Assembly: GCF_021033825.1 (NCBI RefSeq)
Contig: NZ_JAIFXZ010000022.1
Location: 1 to 51,257, forward strand
DNA: 51,257 bases
Direction: 5' to 3'
DNA from: Dietzia aurantiaca
GTDB lineage: Bacteria > Actinomycetota > Actinomycetes > Mycobacteriales > Mycobacteriaceae
In this document: positions 1 through 9,533 of the stretch, piece after piece
How the letters are laid out: the number at the start of each line of letters is the position of its first letter
How positions within the stretch are numbered: position 1 is the stretch's first letter
Position numbers and translations under genes: made by a program
The notes under the pieces: generated by a model
The model's database searches: none
What the model was told of the DNA's origin: nothing
Seen by the model: the letters and a program-made list of their open reading frames with translations, nothing else

Positions 1-71
1 CCCGCGGCGATCGACGCCCCGGCCGGGATATCCGCGACGGCCTCCGCCGCGGTCATGATCTTGCTGGACAT
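1..71 (-). CDS. scoA: CoA-transferase subunit A, N-terminal end only (cut by window edge)
   Basis: Only the first 23 codons are present, beginning MSSKIMTAAEAVADIPAGAS. This matches the N-terminus of subunit A of 3-oxoacid (acetoacetate/succinyl) CoA-transferases, which move CoA from succinyl-CoA to a free acid. The ATG at 71 has an AAGGAG seven bases upstream, which favours it over the internal ATG at 56. It is the last visible gene of the minus-strand acyl-CoA operon, 45 bases after the AMP-binding ligase. In M. tuberculosis scoA/scoB belong to the same locus (Rv2504c/Rv2503c). The family call rests on the short N-terminal match plus context. Confidence 0.75.
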   Translation of the reverse strand, partial: MSSKIMTAAEAVADIPAGASIAA

Positions 72-116
72 ACACTCACTCCTTGCTCAGGGGTGTCAAG
101 AACGGTTGCGGGCCTG

Positions 117-1766
117 TCAGGCCAGCCCGAGGATCTCGATCGCGGTCTCACGCATGTCGACCTTGCGGACCTTGCCGGTGACCGTCATGGGGAACTCGTC
201 CACGACGTGGACGAACTTCGGGATCTTGTGGCGGGCGAGCTTGCCGGTGGCGAACTCACGGACCTCGTCGGCGGTCAGATCGTCCCGACCCGGCTTGAGC
301 CGGACCCACGCCATGAGCTCCTCGCCGTACTTGGGGTCGGGAACGCCGATCACCTGGGCGTCGAGGATGGCCGGGTGGGTGTAGAGGAACTCCTCCACCT
401 CGCGCGGGTAGATGTTCTCGCCGCCGCGGATGACCATGTCCTTGATCCGGCCGGTGATCCTGACGTACCCGTCGTCGTCCATCTCCCCGATGTCACCGGT
501 GCGCATCCATCCGGCCTCGTCGATCGCCTCGGCGGTCTTGTCCGGCTGGTCCCAGTAGCCCAGCATGACGCTGTAGCCCTTGGTGCAGAACTCGCCGGCC
601 TCGCCGCGCGGGAGGGTCTCGCCGGTGCCCGGATCGATGATCTTGATCTCCAGGTGCGGGCCGACCCGACCCACGGTGGAGACGCGGCGGTCGAGCGAGT
701 CGTCGGACCGGGTCTGCGTCGAGACCGGCGAGGTCTCGGTCATGCCGTAGCAGATCGACACCTCCTCCATGTGCATCTTCTCGATCACCTGACGCATGGT
801 CGACTCGGGGCACGGCGAGCCCGCCATGATCCCGGTGCGCAACGTCGACAGGTCGTAGGAGTCGAAGTCCTTCAGTGCGAGCTCGGCGATGAACATCGTG
901 GGCACCCCGTAGAGGCTGGTGCACTTCTCCTCCACCACCGCGCGCAGCGACGCGACCGGGTCGAATGCCGGGCCGGGGATCACCATGGCGGAGCCGTGCG
1001 TGGTGCACGCCAGGTTGCCCATCACCATGCCGAAGCAGTGGTAGAAGGGCACCGGGATGCACACCCGGTCGACCTCCGAGTAGTTGACCAGCTCGCCCAC
1101 GAAGAACCCGTTGTTGAGGATGTTCGAGTGCGAGAGCGTCGCGCCCTTGGGAAAGCCCGTGGTGCCCGAGGTGTACTGGATGTTGATCGGGTCCGACGAC
1201 GACAACCCCGCCCGGATCTCCGCCAGCTCCTCGGCGTGGGTCGGCCCGGACATCATGGACTCCCACTCCTCGTCACCGAAGAGGACGACGAACTCCAGGT
1301 CCGGGCAGTTCGGCTGCACCTGGGCCAGCATGCCCGTGTAGTCGGAGTCCTTGAACTGGGGCGCCGCGACAACGGCCTTGAGCGCCGCCTGCTTCAGCAC
1401 GAACTCCAGTTCGTGGACCCGGTAGGACGGGTTGATGTTGACCAGCACGGCGCCGAGCTCGGCGGTGGCGTACTGGATCATCACCCACTCCCAGCGGTTG
1501 GGCGACCAGATACCCACGCGGTCGCCCACCCGGATCCCCAGTCGGTGCAGACCGGACGCCAGCCGGCGCACGTCGGCGAGGAACTCGGCATAGGTCCACC
1601 GGCGACCGGCCTGCACGTCGACCAGGGCGTCCCGATCCCCGAACCGCTCGACCGTGGCCGCGAGATTGTCGGGGATCGTCTGCGTGAGCAGGGGGATGTC
1701 TGTCTCCCCGCGCGTGTGGGACACCGCGGGATCGAGTGGGGTGGAATCGAGACTTGAGGTGGTCAT
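117..1766 (-). CDS. fadD35: Acyl-CoA synthetase (AMP-binding), FadD35-like
   Basis: A 549-residue ANL-superfamily ligase that activates a carboxylic acid to acyl-AMP and then acyl-CoA. The P-loop-like AMP motif [16 protein letters not shown], the YGMTETSP motif (A5), the WMRTGDIG hinge region (A7), [16 protein letters not shown] (A8) and a C-terminal TGK lysine (about residue 532) are all present, so it looks complete and active. The ATG at 1766 follows GAGGAG by seven bases. It lies between citE and scoA in the operon. The ligase at the same place in M. tuberculosis is FadD35 (Rv2505c). The substrate cannot be read from sequence; a short or branched acid fits the context. Confidence 0.88.
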   Translation of the reverse strand: MTTSSLDSTPLDPAVSHTRGETDIPLLTQTIPDNLAATVERFGDRDALVDVQAGRRWTYAEFLADVRRLASGLHRLGIRVGDRVGIWSPNRWEWVMIQYATAELGAVLVNINPSYRVHELEFVLKQAALKAVVAAPQFKDSDYTGMLAQVQPNCPDLEFVVLFGDEEWESMMSGPTHAEELAEIRAGLSSSDPINIQYTSGTTGFPKGATLSHSNILNNGFFVGELVNYSEVDRVCIPVPFYHCFGMVMGNLACTTHGSAMVIPGPAFDPVASLRAVVEEKCTSLYGVPTMFIAELALKDFDSYDLSTLRTGIMAGSPCPESTMRQVIEKMHMEEVSICYGMTETSPVSTQTRSDDSLDRRVSTVGRVGPHLEIKIIDPGTGETLPRGEAGEFCTKGYSVMLGYWDQPDKTAEAIDEAGWMRTGDIGEMDDDGYVRITGRIKDMVIRGGENIYPREVEEFLYTHPAILDAQVIGVPDPKYGEELMAWVRLKPGRDDLTADEVREFATGKLARHKIPKFVHVVDEFPMTVTGKVRKVDMRETAIEILGLA

Positions 1767-1794
1767 CTCGGTGCTCCTCGGGGGCGGGGCCGGA

Positions 1795-2679
1795 TCAGGC
1801 CCGGGGGGTTGTCACTTCGGTGGCGGCGGCCGCGCGACGCATCGTCGCCTCGGCCTGGCGGAAGACCGGACCGTCGACCATGCGACCGTCCAGCTGGAAC
1901 ACGCCCTGGTTGTGTTCCGCAGCGGCGAGGACCTTGCGGGCCCAGGCCACCTCGTCGTCGTCGGGCGCGTAGGCCTCGCGCACCACCGCCACCTGGGACG
2001 GATGGATGCACGCCGTGCCCACATATCCCTGGGCGACGGCGTCGAGCGCCTCGGCACGCTGACCTTCGACGTCGGCGATGTCGAGGTGGACCGAGTCCAC
2101 CGCCCACCGCCCGAACGCGGCCGCGGCGAGCGCGACCCGGGCGCGGGCGTGGCGGGGGACGTCACGGTACTCCCCCGCCACCCGCGGCCCGCCCTCCTCG
2201 GCGACGGAGAACCGGCTGGTCGACCCGCCCATCGCGGCGAGCAGATCCTCGGCTCCCCACATCAACCCGGCGCAGCCCGGCGCAGAGGCGATCTCCTCCG
2301 CGCGGACCACGCCGAGCGGGGTCTCCACCAGCGCCAACACCGCGGCGCCGGTCGCCGAGTACAGGTCGGTGACCTGCGCTGCGGACTCGGCCTTCGCGAG
2401 CATCACGCACCGGTAGCCGGTGGCGGTGAAGGCCTCCAGGTCCGCAGCGTGGTCGGAGGTGTCGACCGGATTGACGCGCACGATCGTGCGGTCGGGATCC
2501 AGGTCCGAGGACCGCAGCGCATCACGCGCGGCGGCCCGGTTCGCCGGCGCGACGGCGTCCTCGAGGTCCACGGTCACCACGTCCGCCCGCTCGGCGGCCT
2601 TGGCGTACCGCTCCGGGCGGTCCGCCGGGCAGAACAACACCGCCGGGCCGGGCGGGATCCATGCGGGCGCGCCGCTCAT
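1795..2679 (-). CDS. citE: HpcH/HpaI-family acyl-CoA lyase (CitE-like)
   Basis: A 294-residue TIM-barrel lyase of the CitE/malyl-CoA lyase type. Visible motifs are [14 protein letters not shown] near the N-terminus, [12 protein letters not shown] (metal/substrate Glu-Asp), [27 protein letters not shown] and a GAEDL segment. The M. tuberculosis homologue Rv2498c is reported to act as an (S)-citramalyl-CoA lyase in itaconate breakdown and as an HMG-CoA lyase in leucine breakdown. Both roles fit the neighbouring biotin carboxylase, MaoC hydratase and CoA-transferase. The ATG at 2679 overlaps the stop of the MaoC gene by four bases (ATGA), so translational coupling is likely. The frame stays open upstream, but that part is antisense-type read-through of the MaoC region. 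Confidence 0.87.
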   Translation of the reverse strand: MSGAPAWIPPGPAVLFCPADRPERYAKAAERADVVTVDLEDAVAPANRAAARDALRSSDLDPDRTIVRVNPVDTSDHAADLEAFTATGYRCVMLAKAESAAQVTDLYSATGAAVLALVETPLGVVRAEEIASAPGCAGLMWGAEDLLAAMGGSTSRFSVAEEGGPRVAGEYRDVPRHARARVALAAAAFGRWAVDSVHLDIADVEGQRAEALDAVAQGYVGTACIHPSQVAVVREAYAPDDDEVAWARKVLAAAEHNQGVFQLDGRMVDGPVFRQAEATMRRAAAATEVTTPRA

Positions 2680-3188
2680 GCCGATCCCTCCCCGGTGGGG
2701 CGCTTGCGGACCAGCGTCTTGCGAACAGCCTTGGCGACGATGTCGCCGTGCTGGTTGCGACCGATGTGCTCGAGGGTGACGATGCCCTCGCCCGGCCGCG
2801 ACCTCGACTCGCGCTTGTCGGTGCAGATGGTCTCCGCGTACAGCGTGTCCCCGTGTAGGACCGGCTTGGGGAAGTTGACCTCGGAGAATCCGAGATTCGC
2901 CACGATCGTGCCCTGGGTCAGCTGGGCGACCGACAGGCCGACCAGCGTGGACAGGGTGTGCATCGAGTTCATGAGACGCTCGCCGCCGAAGCCCGGCTGC
3001 TCGGCCGACCACGCCGCGTCCAGGTGCAGGGCCTGCGTGTTCATGGTGAGCGTGGTGAACAGGACGTTGTCCGCCTCGGTCATCGTCCGGCCGGGCCGGT
3101 GGAGGTAGGCGGTGCCCACCTCGTACTCCTCGAACCACAGGCCGCGCTGGACGACCTCCTTGCGCTGCTGCGCAGTGTTGTCCGACAT
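2676..3188 (-). CDS. MaoC-like (R)-specific enoyl-CoA hydratase
   Basis: A 170-residue single hotdog-fold protein of the MaoC dehydratase family, which adds water to 2-enoyl-CoA thioesters. Characteristic segments are RGLWFEEYEVGTAYLHRPGR, the hydratase loop containing TMTEADNVLFTTLTMN and LHLD, and VNFPKPVLHGDTLYAE near the middle. The equivalent gene in M. tuberculosis (Rv2499c) lies between citE and fadE19 and has been linked to itaconyl-CoA hydration. Here the order is identical, with a 2-bp gap to fadE19 and a 4-bp overlap with citE. The chemistry is inferred from family and position; the exact enoyl-CoA is not visible. Confidence 0.85.
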   Translation of the reverse strand: MSDNTAQQRKEVVQRGLWFEEYEVGTAYLHRPGRTMTEADNVLFTTLTMNTQALHLDAAWSAEQPGFGGERLMNSMHTLSTLVGLSVAQLTQGTIVANLGFSEVNFPKPVLHGDTLYAETICTDKRESRSRPGEGIVTLEHIGRNQHGDIVAKAVRKTLVRKRPTGEGSA

Positions 3189-3190
3189 GA

Positions 3191-4336
3191 TTACAGCCCC
3201 AGTCCGCGCGCGATGAGCATGAGCTGTACCTCGGTGGTGCCCTCACCGATCTCGAGGATCTTCGAGTCGCGGTAGTGGCGGGCGACCGGGTACTCGTTCA
3301 TGAAGCCGTAGCCGCCGTGGACCTGCGTGGCGTCGCGGGCGTTGTCCATCGCGGCCTCGGAGGCGACCATCTTGGCGATCGCGGCCTCCTTCTTGAACGG
3401 CTTGCCGGCCAACATGAGCCGCGCGGCCTCGTAGTAGGCACAGCGCGCGGTGTGGGCGCGGGCCTCCATACGGGCGATCTTGAACGCGATCGACTGGAAC
3501 GAGCCGATCTTCTGGCCCATGGATTCGCGCTCGCGCGCGTACTTGACCGACTCGTCCACGCAGCCCTGCGCGGCACCCGTGGCCACGGCGGCGATGGCGA
3601 TCCGGCCCTCGTCGAGGATCGACAGGAAGTTCGCGTAGCCGCGCCCCTCCTCGCCCAGCAGGTTCTCCACCGGCACCCGAGCGTCGGCGAAGGTCAGCGG
3701 GTGGGTGTCGGACGAGTTCCAGCCGACCTTGTCGTACGCCGGCTCGGCAATGAAGCCGGGAGTCTCGGACGGGACGATGATCGTCGAGATGGCCTTCTTG
3801 CCGTTCTCGCGCGTCCCCGTGACGGCGGTGACGGTGACCAGCGAGGTGATCTCGGTGCCCGAGTTGGTGATGAACTGCTTGTTGCCGTTGATCACCCATT
3901 GGTCGCCGTCCCGCTTGGCGGTGGTCTTGGTGGCACCGGCATCCGAGCCGGCACCGGGCTCGGTGAGCCCGAAGCCCGCGAGCTTGCGTCCCGCGGCCAG
4001 GTCCGGTAGCCACTTCTGCTTCTGCTCTTCGTTTCCGAAGTGGAAGATCGGCATCGCACCCAGGCCGACACCGGCCTCGAGGGTCATCGCGGTGGACTGG
4101 TCGACACGACCGAGCTCCTCGAGTGCCAGCGAGAGGGCGAAGTAGTCGCCGCCCATGCCGCCGTACTCCTCCGGGAAGGGCAGACCGAACAGGCCCATCT
4201 GACCCATCTGGGCCACGACCTCGTAGGGGAAGGTGTGATCGCGGTCGTGTTCCGCCGAGGCCGGGGCGACCACCTTGTCGGCGAAGTCGGCGACCGTCGA
4301 CTTGAGATCTGCGTAGTGCTCTTCCAACTCAGGCAT
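3191..4336 (-). CDS. fadE19: Acyl-CoA dehydrogenase, FadE19-like (isovaleryl/short-branched-chain type)
   Basis: A 381-residue FAD-dependent acyl-CoA dehydrogenase of normal length. It carries the family signature [14 protein letters not shown], the FAD-binding VHGGYGF segment and the C-terminal GEGTTEVQ, in which Glu365 lies where MCAD-type catalytic bases sit. It would introduce the alpha-beta double bond into an acyl-CoA and pass electrons to ETF. In leucine breakdown this step makes 3-methylcrotonyl-CoA, the substrate of the carboxylase encoded by the two preceding genes. The start overlaps the end of accA1 by 8 bp. Isovaleryl-CoA versus 2-methylbutyryl- or isobutyryl-CoA preference cannot be decided from sequence alone. 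Confidence 0.88.
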   Translation of the reverse strand: MPELEEHYADLKSTVADFADKVVAPASAEHDRDHTFPYEVVAQMGQMGLFGLPFPEEYGGMGGDYFALSLALEELGRVDQSTAMTLEAGVGLGAMPIFHFGNEEQKQKWLPDLAAGRKLAGFGLTEPGAGSDAGATKTTAKRDGDQWVINGNKQFITNSGTEITSLVTVTAVTGTRENGKKAISTIIVPSETPGFIAEPAYDKVGWNSSDTHPLTFADARVPVENLLGEEGRGYANFLSILDEGRIAIAAVATGAAQGCVDESVKYARERESMGQKIGSFQSIAFKIARMEARAHTARCAYYEAARLMLAGKPFKKEAAIAKMVASEAAMDNARDATQVHGGYGFMNEYPVARHYRDSKILEIGEGTTEVQLMLIARGLGL

Positions 4337-6416
4337 CGGATTCTCCTTCGGATTCCTCGGTGGAGGGGTGGGGCTCGACGGTCGCGAGCAGATGATCGGC
4401 GGGCACCTGCTCGCCTTGGCGGACGTGGACGCGGGCCACGCCGTCGATCGGCGCGGTGAGCGAGTGCTCCATCTTCATGGCCTCGACGGCCAGGATGTTC
4501 TGGCCGGCGGTGACCTCGGCCCCGTCCTCCACGAAGCAGGCGATCACCGAACCCGGCATGGGGCTGAGGATCTGACCGTCGGCGGCGCCGGCGTCGTGGA
4601 TCCGGGAGTCGATGAGCGGCAGCAGGCGCAGGTCCCAGGTCCCGCCGTCGCCCGCCACCCAGTACGTGTCGGGGCTCTTGGGATCCGTGGACCGCACGAT
4701 CGTCCAGCGCTGCTGGGTGCTGTCGACGGTGAGCCGGAGCGAGGCCCCGTCCCGGGCGACCCGCGCCCGGTGGCGCGACGAGACCGTAGGCTCCTCGGCG
4801 GAGCCGATCGTCGCGTCGGTGATGGTCACCTCGGCGTCGTCGGGCGTCCCCTTGAGTCCGACCGTGACCGGATCGGTCCCCGGCCCGGTGTCCAGCCGCG
4901 TCCACACCTCGGCGCGGCCTCCGACCCGCCAGCCGTTGGGCACGTCCCACGGACCTCGGCGGTCGGCGGGCACCCTGGCCCAGCGCTCCTCGGTGCGGTG
5001 CATGGCCACGGCCACCAGCGCGCCCTCCGGCGCGGGGGCGGCGGAGTAGTCGTCGACACTACGGTCGAGCAGCCCGGTGTCCAGGTCACCGGCCACGACC
5101 TCGGGGCGGGAGAGCAGGAAGCGGCAGAAGTCGACGTTGGTGCGCAGGCCCAGCACGTGGGTGCCGGCCAACGCCGCGTCGAGTCGTGCCAGCGCCTCGG
5201 CGCGGTCGGCGCCGTGGGCGATGACCTTGCCGAGCATGGGGTCGTAGTCACTGCCGACGACGGTGCCCACGCGCAGACCGGAGTCCACGCGGATCCCGCT
5301 GCCCGACGGCTCCTCGAGGCCGAGCACGGTGCCGCCGGTGGGCAGGAAGCCCTTGGCCGGGTCCTCGGCGTAGACCCGGGCCTCGATCGCGTGGCCTGTG
5401 AGGGTGATGTCCTCCTGGCGCAGCGTCAACTCCTCGCCCGCGGCGATGCGGACCTGCCAGTCGACCAGATCCACGCCGGTGACCATTTCGGTGACCGGGT
5501 GCTCCACCTGCAGGCGGGTGTTCATCTCCATGAAGAAGAACTCGTCCGGGGCGTGAGCGGAGACGATGAACTCGACCGTGCCGGCGCCGACGTAGCCGAC
5601 CGAGCGGGCCGCGTCGCAGGCCGCCTGACCGATGCGCTGGCGGGTGGCCTCGTCGAGCAGCGCGCTGGGCGCCTCCTCGATGACCTTCTGGTGGCGCCGC
5701 TGGAGCGAGCACTCGCGCTCTCCCAGGTGGACGATGTTGCCGTGGGTATCGGCCAGGACCTGCACCTCGATGTGGCGAGGGGTGTCCACGAACCGCTCGA
5801 GGAACAGCGTGTCGTCGCCGAACGCGTTAGCCGACTCGCGCCGCGCCGAGTCCAGGGCCGCAGGCAGGTCAGCCGGGTCCTCGACCCGCCGCATGCCTTT
5901 ACCTCCGCCGCCGGCGGACGGCTTGACGAGAACGGGGTAGCCGACCTCGGCCGCGCCGGCGACCAGCTCGTCGTCGGTCAGTCCCGGCCGGGAGATGCCG
6001 GGCACGGTGGGCACGTCGCGGGCGGTCACCGCGGCCTTGGCGGTGATCTTGTCACCCATCGTCTCGATCGCCGAGGCGGGCGGTCCGACGAAGATCAGAC
6101 CCGCCTCCTCCAGCGCGCGGGCGAACTTCGCGTTCTCCGACAGGAAGCCGTAACCAGGGTGAACGGCCTGCGCGCCGGTCTCGCGGCACGCGGCGATGAC
6201 CTTGTCGATGTCGAGGTAGGACTGCGACGCCTGCGCCGGGCCCAGCCGGACCGCGGCATCCGCCATGCGCACGTGCAGCGCGTCGGCGTCGGCATCGGAG
6301 TACACGGCGACCGAGCGGATACCCGCGGCGCGGAGTGAACGGATCACGCGGCACGCGATCTCACCGCGGTTGGCCACCAGGACGGTGTCGAGCTTCTGAG
6401 GCAGTTTTTCTGACAT
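4329..6416 (-). CDS. accA1: Biotin-dependent acyl-CoA carboxylase alpha subunit (biotin carboxylase + BCCP)
   Basis: A 695-residue subunit that carboxylates its own biotin with ATP and bicarbonate. The biotin carboxylase domain (about 1-455) starts [18 protein letters not shown] and has the ATP-grasp loop [11 protein letters not shown] and the [15 protein letters not shown] active-site segment. A C-terminal BCCP domain carries AMKM with biotinyl Lys648. The ATG at 6416 gives the expected MSEKLP start; the open frame beyond it lies inside accD1 and is not coding. The start is 8 bp after the accD1 stop. The M. tuberculosis AccA1-AccD1 pair is a 3-methylcrotonyl-CoA carboxylase, the likely activity here. 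Confidence 0.92.
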   Translation of the reverse strand: MSEKLPQKLDTVLVANRGEIACRVIRSLRAAGIRSVAVYSDADADALHVRMADAAVRLGPAQASQSYLDIDKVIAACRETGAQAVHPGYGFLSENAKFARALEEAGLIFVGPPASAIETMGDKITAKAAVTARDVPTVPGISRPGLTDDELVAGAAEVGYPVLVKPSAGGGGKGMRRVEDPADLPAALDSARRESANAFGDDTLFLERFVDTPRHIEVQVLADTHGNIVHLGERECSLQRRHQKVIEEAPSALLDEATRQRIGQAACDAARSVGYVGAGTVEFIVSAHAPDEFFFMEMNTRLQVEHPVTEMVTGVDLVDWQVRIAAGEELTLRQEDITLTGHAIEARVYAEDPAKGFLPTGGTVLGLEEPSGSGIRVDSGLRVGTVVGSDYDPMLGKVIAHGADRAEALARLDAALAGTHVLGLRTNVDFCRFLLSRPEVVAGDLDTGLLDRSVDDYSAAPAPEGALVAVAMHRTEERWARVPADRRGPWDVPNGWRVGGRAEVWTRLDTGPGTDPVTVGLKGTPDDAEVTITDATIGSAEEPTVSSRHRARVARDGASLRLTVDSTQQRWTIVRSTDPKSPDTYWVAGDGGTWDLRLLPLIDSRIHDAGAADGQILSPMPGSVIACFVEDGAEVTAGQNILAVEAMKMEHSLTAPIDGVARVHVRQGEQVPADHLLATVEPHPSTEESEGESDA

Positions 6417-6424
6417 TGGTCTGC

Positions 6425-7999
6425 TCACATCCTGAAGACGCCGTTGTTGACCGGCTCGAGGGGGGCGTTGGCGGCCGCGGCGAGCGACAGGCCGAGGACG
6501 GTTCGGGTGTCGGCGGGGTCGATGATCCCGTCGTCCCAGAGGCGGGCCGTGGAGTAGTACGCGGTGGACTGCTCCTCGAACTGCTCGCGGATCGGGGCCG
6601 TGAACTCCGTCTGTTGCTCGTCGGTCCACTCCCCTCCCGACTTGGTGACCTGTGCCGCGCGCACCGAGGCCAGGGTGTCGGCCGCCTGCGGACCACCCAT
6701 CACGGCGATCTTCGCGTTGGGCCACATCCACAGGAAGCGAGGCGAGTAGGCGCGGCCGCACATCGAGTAGTTGCCGGCGCCGAACGAGCCGCCCACGACG
6801 ATCGTGAACTTGGGCACCCGGGCGCACGCCACGGCGGTGACCATCTTGGCGCCGTTCTTGGCGATCCCGCCCGCCTCGTACTGGCGGCCCACCATGAAGC
6901 CGGTGATGTTCTGCAGGAAGACCAGCGGGATCTTGCGACGATCGCACAGCTCGATGAAGTGCGCCCCCTTGAGGGCGGACTCGGAGAAGATCACGCCGTT
7001 GTTGCCGATGATCCCGACCGGGTGACCGTGGATCCGCGCGAACGCCGTGACCATCGAGCTGCCGTAGTTCTCCTTGAACTCGGTGTACTCGCCGCCGTCC
7101 ACGATCGTTCCGATGATGTCGCGCACGTCGTACGGGGTGCGCGAGTCGGTCGGGACGAGGTCGTAGAGGTCCGTCTGCGGGCGGGCCGGCTCACGCGGCT
7201 CGAGGACGTCCCAGTCCGGGGCGGGCGCGGGTGGGCAGGTCGCGACGATCTCCCGGACTTTCATGAGCGCGTCGTAGTCGTCGTCGGCCAGGTGGTCCAC
7301 CACACCGGAGGTCTTGGCGTGGAGATCGCCGCCACCCAGCTCCTCGGCGGTGACCTCCTCTCCCGTCGCGGCCTTGACCAGCGGCGGGCCGGCCAGGAAG
7401 ATCGTGCCCTGATTGCGCACGATCACGGCCTCATCACTCATCGCCGGCACGTACGCGCCACCGGCGGTGCACGAGCCCATGACCGCCGCGATCTGCGGGA
7501 TGCCCTTGGCGGACATCGTGGCCTGGTTGTAGAAGATGCGGCCGAAATGGTCGCGGTCCGGGAAGACCTCGTCCTGCTGGAGCAGCATCGCGCCGCCCGA
7601 GTCCACGAGGTAGATGCACGGCAGGTTGTTGGCCAGCGCCACCTCCTGGCCGCGCAGGTGCTTCTTCACCGTCATGGGGTAATAGGTGCCGCCCGAGACC
7701 GTCGCGTCGTTGGCGATGATCAGGCACTCGCGGCCGGAGACCCGGCCGATGCCGGCCACGACACCCGCGGCGGGGGCCTTGCCGCCGTACATCTCCTCCG
7801 CCGCGAGCGGCGAGAGCTCGAGGAACGGACTGCCGGGGTCGAGTAGGACGTCGACACGCTGACGGGCGAGGAGCTTGCCCCGCTCGAGGTGTCGGGCCCG
7901 GGCCTTCTCGCCACCGCCGAGCGCGGCGCGGTCGAGGCGGGCACGCAGGTCGGAGAGGAGCTCCTCGTGCGCCTGGCGATTGGTGGTCGCGGAAGTCAT
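6425..7999 (-). CDS. accD1: Acyl-CoA carboxylase beta subunit (carboxyltransferase), probable 3-methylcrotonyl-CoA carboxylase
   Basis: A 524-residue carboxyltransferase with two crotonase-fold halves. Oxyanion-hole glycines are visible in GSCTAGGAY (N-half) and GGSFGAGNY (C-half). It transfers CO2 from biotin on AccA1 to an acyl-CoA, most likely 3-methylcrotonyl-CoA because the sequence (for example [17 protein letters not shown] and [20 protein letters not shown]) resembles MCC-beta rather than propionyl-CoA carboxylase. The ATG at 7999 is preceded by GGGAG, 14 bases after a perfect inverted repeat. It is the first gene of the operon, so that repeat probably controls all seven genes. Confidence 0.92.
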   Translation of the reverse strand: MTSATTNRQAHEELLSDLRARLDRAALGGGEKARARHLERGKLLARQRVDVLLDPGSPFLELSPLAAEEMYGGKAPAAGVVAGIGRVSGRECLIIANDATVSGGTYYPMTVKKHLRGQEVALANNLPCIYLVDSGGAMLLQQDEVFPDRDHFGRIFYNQATMSAKGIPQIAAVMGSCTAGGAYVPAMSDEAVIVRNQGTIFLAGPPLVKAATGEEVTAEELGGGDLHAKTSGVVDHLADDDYDALMKVREIVATCPPAPAPDWDVLEPREPARPQTDLYDLVPTDSRTPYDVRDIIGTIVDGGEYTEFKENYGSSMVTAFARIHGHPVGIIGNNGVIFSESALKGAHFIELCDRRKIPLVFLQNITGFMVGRQYEAGGIAKNGAKMVTAVACARVPKFTIVVGGSFGAGNYSMCGRAYSPRFLWMWPNAKIAVMGGPQAADTLASVRAAQVTKSGGEWTDEQQTEFTAPIREQFEEQSTAYYSTARLWDDGIIDPADTRTVLGLSLAAAANAPLEPVNNGVFRM

Positions 8000-8012
8000 C
8001 TGCGCCGCTCCC

Positions 8013-8038
8013 TTTCAGTTAAGTCGGATTAACTGAAA
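8013..8038. promoter_or_regulatory. Probable operator of the accD1 operon (perfect 10-6-10 inverted repeat)
   Basis: TTTCAGTTAA and TTAACTGAAA form perfect 10-bp arms around the spacer GTCGGA, ending 14 bases upstream of accD1. This A/T-rich palindrome stands out in roughly 70% GC DNA and has the size of a TetR-dimer site. In mycobacteria the equivalent locus is controlled by a TetR repressor (BkaR, Rv2506 family). No TetR gene adjoins this operon in the window; the only one is at 21818-22432. A site is very likely; which protein binds it is inference. Confidence 0.7.
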
Positions 8039-8179
8039 ACGACGATAGTGCCGCGCCTCACAAATGTCCAGAGCGGATTCGCACACACCGCCCGCCGGAC
8101 CGCGGTGAACCCCTCGACGAATTCGAGCCGGACCGGGGGCGGCCGGACCCCGACGATGCCGTTCCCGCAGGCCAGAAGC

Positions 8180-8213
8180 TTAGGCTTGGCTCACATAGCA
8201 CAGCCTTACTTTG
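8180..8213. promoter_or_regulatory. Tandem DtxR/IdeR-like iron boxes upstream of the DUF1540 gene
   Basis: Positions 8180-8198 match the 19-bp IdeR/DtxR consensus (TTAGGTTAGSCTAACCTAA) at about 14 of 19 bases. A second, weaker copy at 8195-8213 (about 11 of 19) overlaps it by four bases. The sites lie 70-100 bases upstream of the DUF1540 start and would place it under iron repression. The same double arrangement with the same 15-bp offset occurs at 9428-9461. Confidence 0.5.
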
Positions 8214-8282
8214 GTTGCAAGTCGGACCGATCCGGTGTTGACTCTGATCCACACATCCGACGCGACGCGAGGAGCGATCGTC

Positions 8283-8573
8283 ATGGCCACTCTCACCGGA
8301 ATCAGCACCTGCACCGTGACCGCGTGCTCGTTCAACAGCGAGCAGAACTGCAACGCGGGAGCCATCACGGTCGCCGGCGCGCCCGATCACGCCGAATGCG
8401 GCACCTTCATCTCGCTGGACGTCCGCGGTGGTCTTCCCACCGCCGCCGCCCACGTGGGCGCCTGCCAGCGGGTCGAGTGCGCGCACAACAAGGACCTGCT
8501 CTGCTCCGCCGAGTCGGTCACCATCGGCTCCGGCGCCGACACGGCCGACTGCCTCACCTACACCCCGGCCTGA
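8283..8573 (+). CDS. DUF1540 protein with two identical-spacing four-cysteine repeats
   Basis: A 96-residue protein with no transmembrane segment or signal peptide. Two halves show the same cysteine spacing: C10-x4-C15-x7-C23-x15-C39 and C61-x4-C66-x7-C74-x15-C90. This is the DUF1540 pattern, widely presumed to bind metal, with no established function. The ATG at 8283 is preceded by GAGGAG eight bases away. Iron-box-like sites lie upstream, and a strong hairpin terminator follows at 8616. Metal storage, metal sensing or a small metal-binding role would all fit; none is shown by sequence. Confidence 0.85.
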   Translation: MATLTGISTCTVTACSFNSEQNCNAGAITVAGAPDHAECGTFISLDVRGGLPTAAAHVGACQRVECAHNKDLLCSAESVTIGSGADTADCLTYTPA

Positions 8574-8615
8574 CCGGCGCGGCGCGTCCGGCCCCCCGGC
8601 CCCTCCACCCACGAA

Positions 8616-8649
8616 ACCGGCTCCCGACCTCGCGAGGTCGGGAGCCGGT
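8616..8649. terminator. Bidirectional terminator between convergent genes
   Basis: A perfect inverted repeat with 17-bp arms (ACCGGCTCCCGACCTCG and its complement) and no spacer lies between the ends of the DUF1540 gene (plus) and the DUF2470-like gene (minus). It lacks a clear T-run, as is common in actinobacteria. Confidence 0.75.
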
Positions 8650-8690
8650 CGTGCGTGTGCCGTCGGAAACCGACGACGACGAGCGCCGCG

Positions 8691-9368
8691 TCAGCTGGCG
8701 CGAGCGACGTACTGTCCCATCTCCCGGACCACGTCCCCCGCATTCTCCGCACGGGCCAGGAACGGGAGGTGGATGACGTCGGCGTCAACGCCCAGAGCGG
8801 TGATCAGGTGGAGCCCTTCGGCGTCCACCCCGAGCACGTAGGGCGGGCTGTCCGGATCGCCGGCGCCGGCGAGGGCGGCCAGCTCGCCGCCGAAACGAGC
8901 CCGGATCTCATCCGCCAGGCCGGCCGATTCGACCGCGAGCGGATCGGACGGCACCGCGTCGAGCAGCCGCGCGTCGACCGTGCCCGCGTGGCCGAGGCGC
9001 TTCACGTCCACGTCACCGAGCTGGATCTCGATCTCCACCACCCAGCCCTCTCCCTGGCGCGCCGCCCGGGCGATGCCGAAGGCGTAGAGGCTGGCGACGT
9101 GAACCCTGGCCTCGACGATCGGGGCGTACTCGTCGATCATCACCACGACCTCGACGGACTCACCCGGCGCGACCATCAGGCCCGACCAGGGCGCGGGCGT
9201 CCCGGTCACGACGATCGCGCCTTCGCCGATCCAACGATGTCCCGCCGAGACCATGACGTCCGAGCGGTTCTTGCTCCCGCGCACGGCGACCGTGGCGATG
9301 CCGGTGCCATCCAGGAGTCGGCGCGCGCCCGCGGTGATCGGGCTCGACGTGATCGGGTGCACTGTCAT
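8691..9368 (-). CDS. DUF2470-like protein, possible heme/iron-associated
   Basis: A 225-residue protein with an N-terminal beta-barrel-like part (TGIATVAVRGSKNRSD, GEGAIVVTGTP) and a C-terminal part resembling DUF2470, ending in a GVDAEGLHLITALGVDADVIHLPF segment. DUF2470 occurs in HugZ-type heme-binding/degrading proteins with a split-barrel FMN-binding-like fold. The expected histidine-rich motif is not obvious, so enzyme activity is uncertain. The ATG at 9368 has TGGAGGA upstream. Iron-box-like sites lie 60-93 bases upstream, which supports an iron link. It converges on the DUF1540 gene. The family call is moderate; function is inference. Confidence 0.55.
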   Translation of the reverse strand: MTVHPITSSPITAGARRLLDGTGIATVAVRGSKNRSDVMVSAGHRWIGEGAIVVTGTPAPWSGLMVAPGESVEVVVMIDEYAPIVEARVHVASLYAFGIARAARQGEGWVVEIEIQLGDVDVKRLGHAGTVDARLLDAVPSDPLAVESAGLADEIRARFGGELAALAGAGDPDSPPYVLGVDAEGLHLITALGVDADVIHLPFLARAENAGDVVREMGQYVARAS

Positions 9369-9427
9369 GAATCGTCCTCCACAGCCGGGTCACACCTCAC
9401 CGTCGATGACGGCGCCGCGGAAGCGCA

Positions 9428-9461
9428 TTAGGTGACCCTCGCCTTACTTAGGTACCCCTAA
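9428..9461. promoter_or_regulatory. Tandem DtxR/IdeR-like iron boxes between DUF2470 gene and amidase
   Basis: Positions 9428-9446 begin TTAGGTGACCCT and match the IdeR/DtxR consensus at about 13 of 19. A second overlapping register at 9443-9461 contains TTAGG and a terminal CCTAA (about 11 of 19). TTAGGTACCCCTAA at 9448-9461 is itself close to a palindrome. The region is A/T-rich and lies between the divergent starts at 9368 (minus) and 9534 (plus), so either or both genes could be iron-regulated. Confidence 0.55.
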
Positions 9462-9533
9462 ACTGCCTGATCGACCCTGAGGATGTCAATAGTGAGTTCC
9501 CGCACGGCGCACGAGCACCCTTAAGGTGGGGTC

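Noticed and set aside
93-1757. 554-codon plus-strand frame opposite fadD35
   Set aside because: It is an antisense shadow: rich in Arg, His, Gly and Val with no recognisable domain, produced by third-position GC bias of the real gene.
4368-6338. 656-codon plus-strand frame opposite accA1
   Set aside because: It lies wholly inside the complete biotin carboxylase gene on the other strand, with shadow-like composition and no motif.
6417-6947. Upstream extension of the accA1 frame
   Set aside because: It overlaps the conserved C-terminus of accD1 in another frame. The family start MSEKLP is at 6416.
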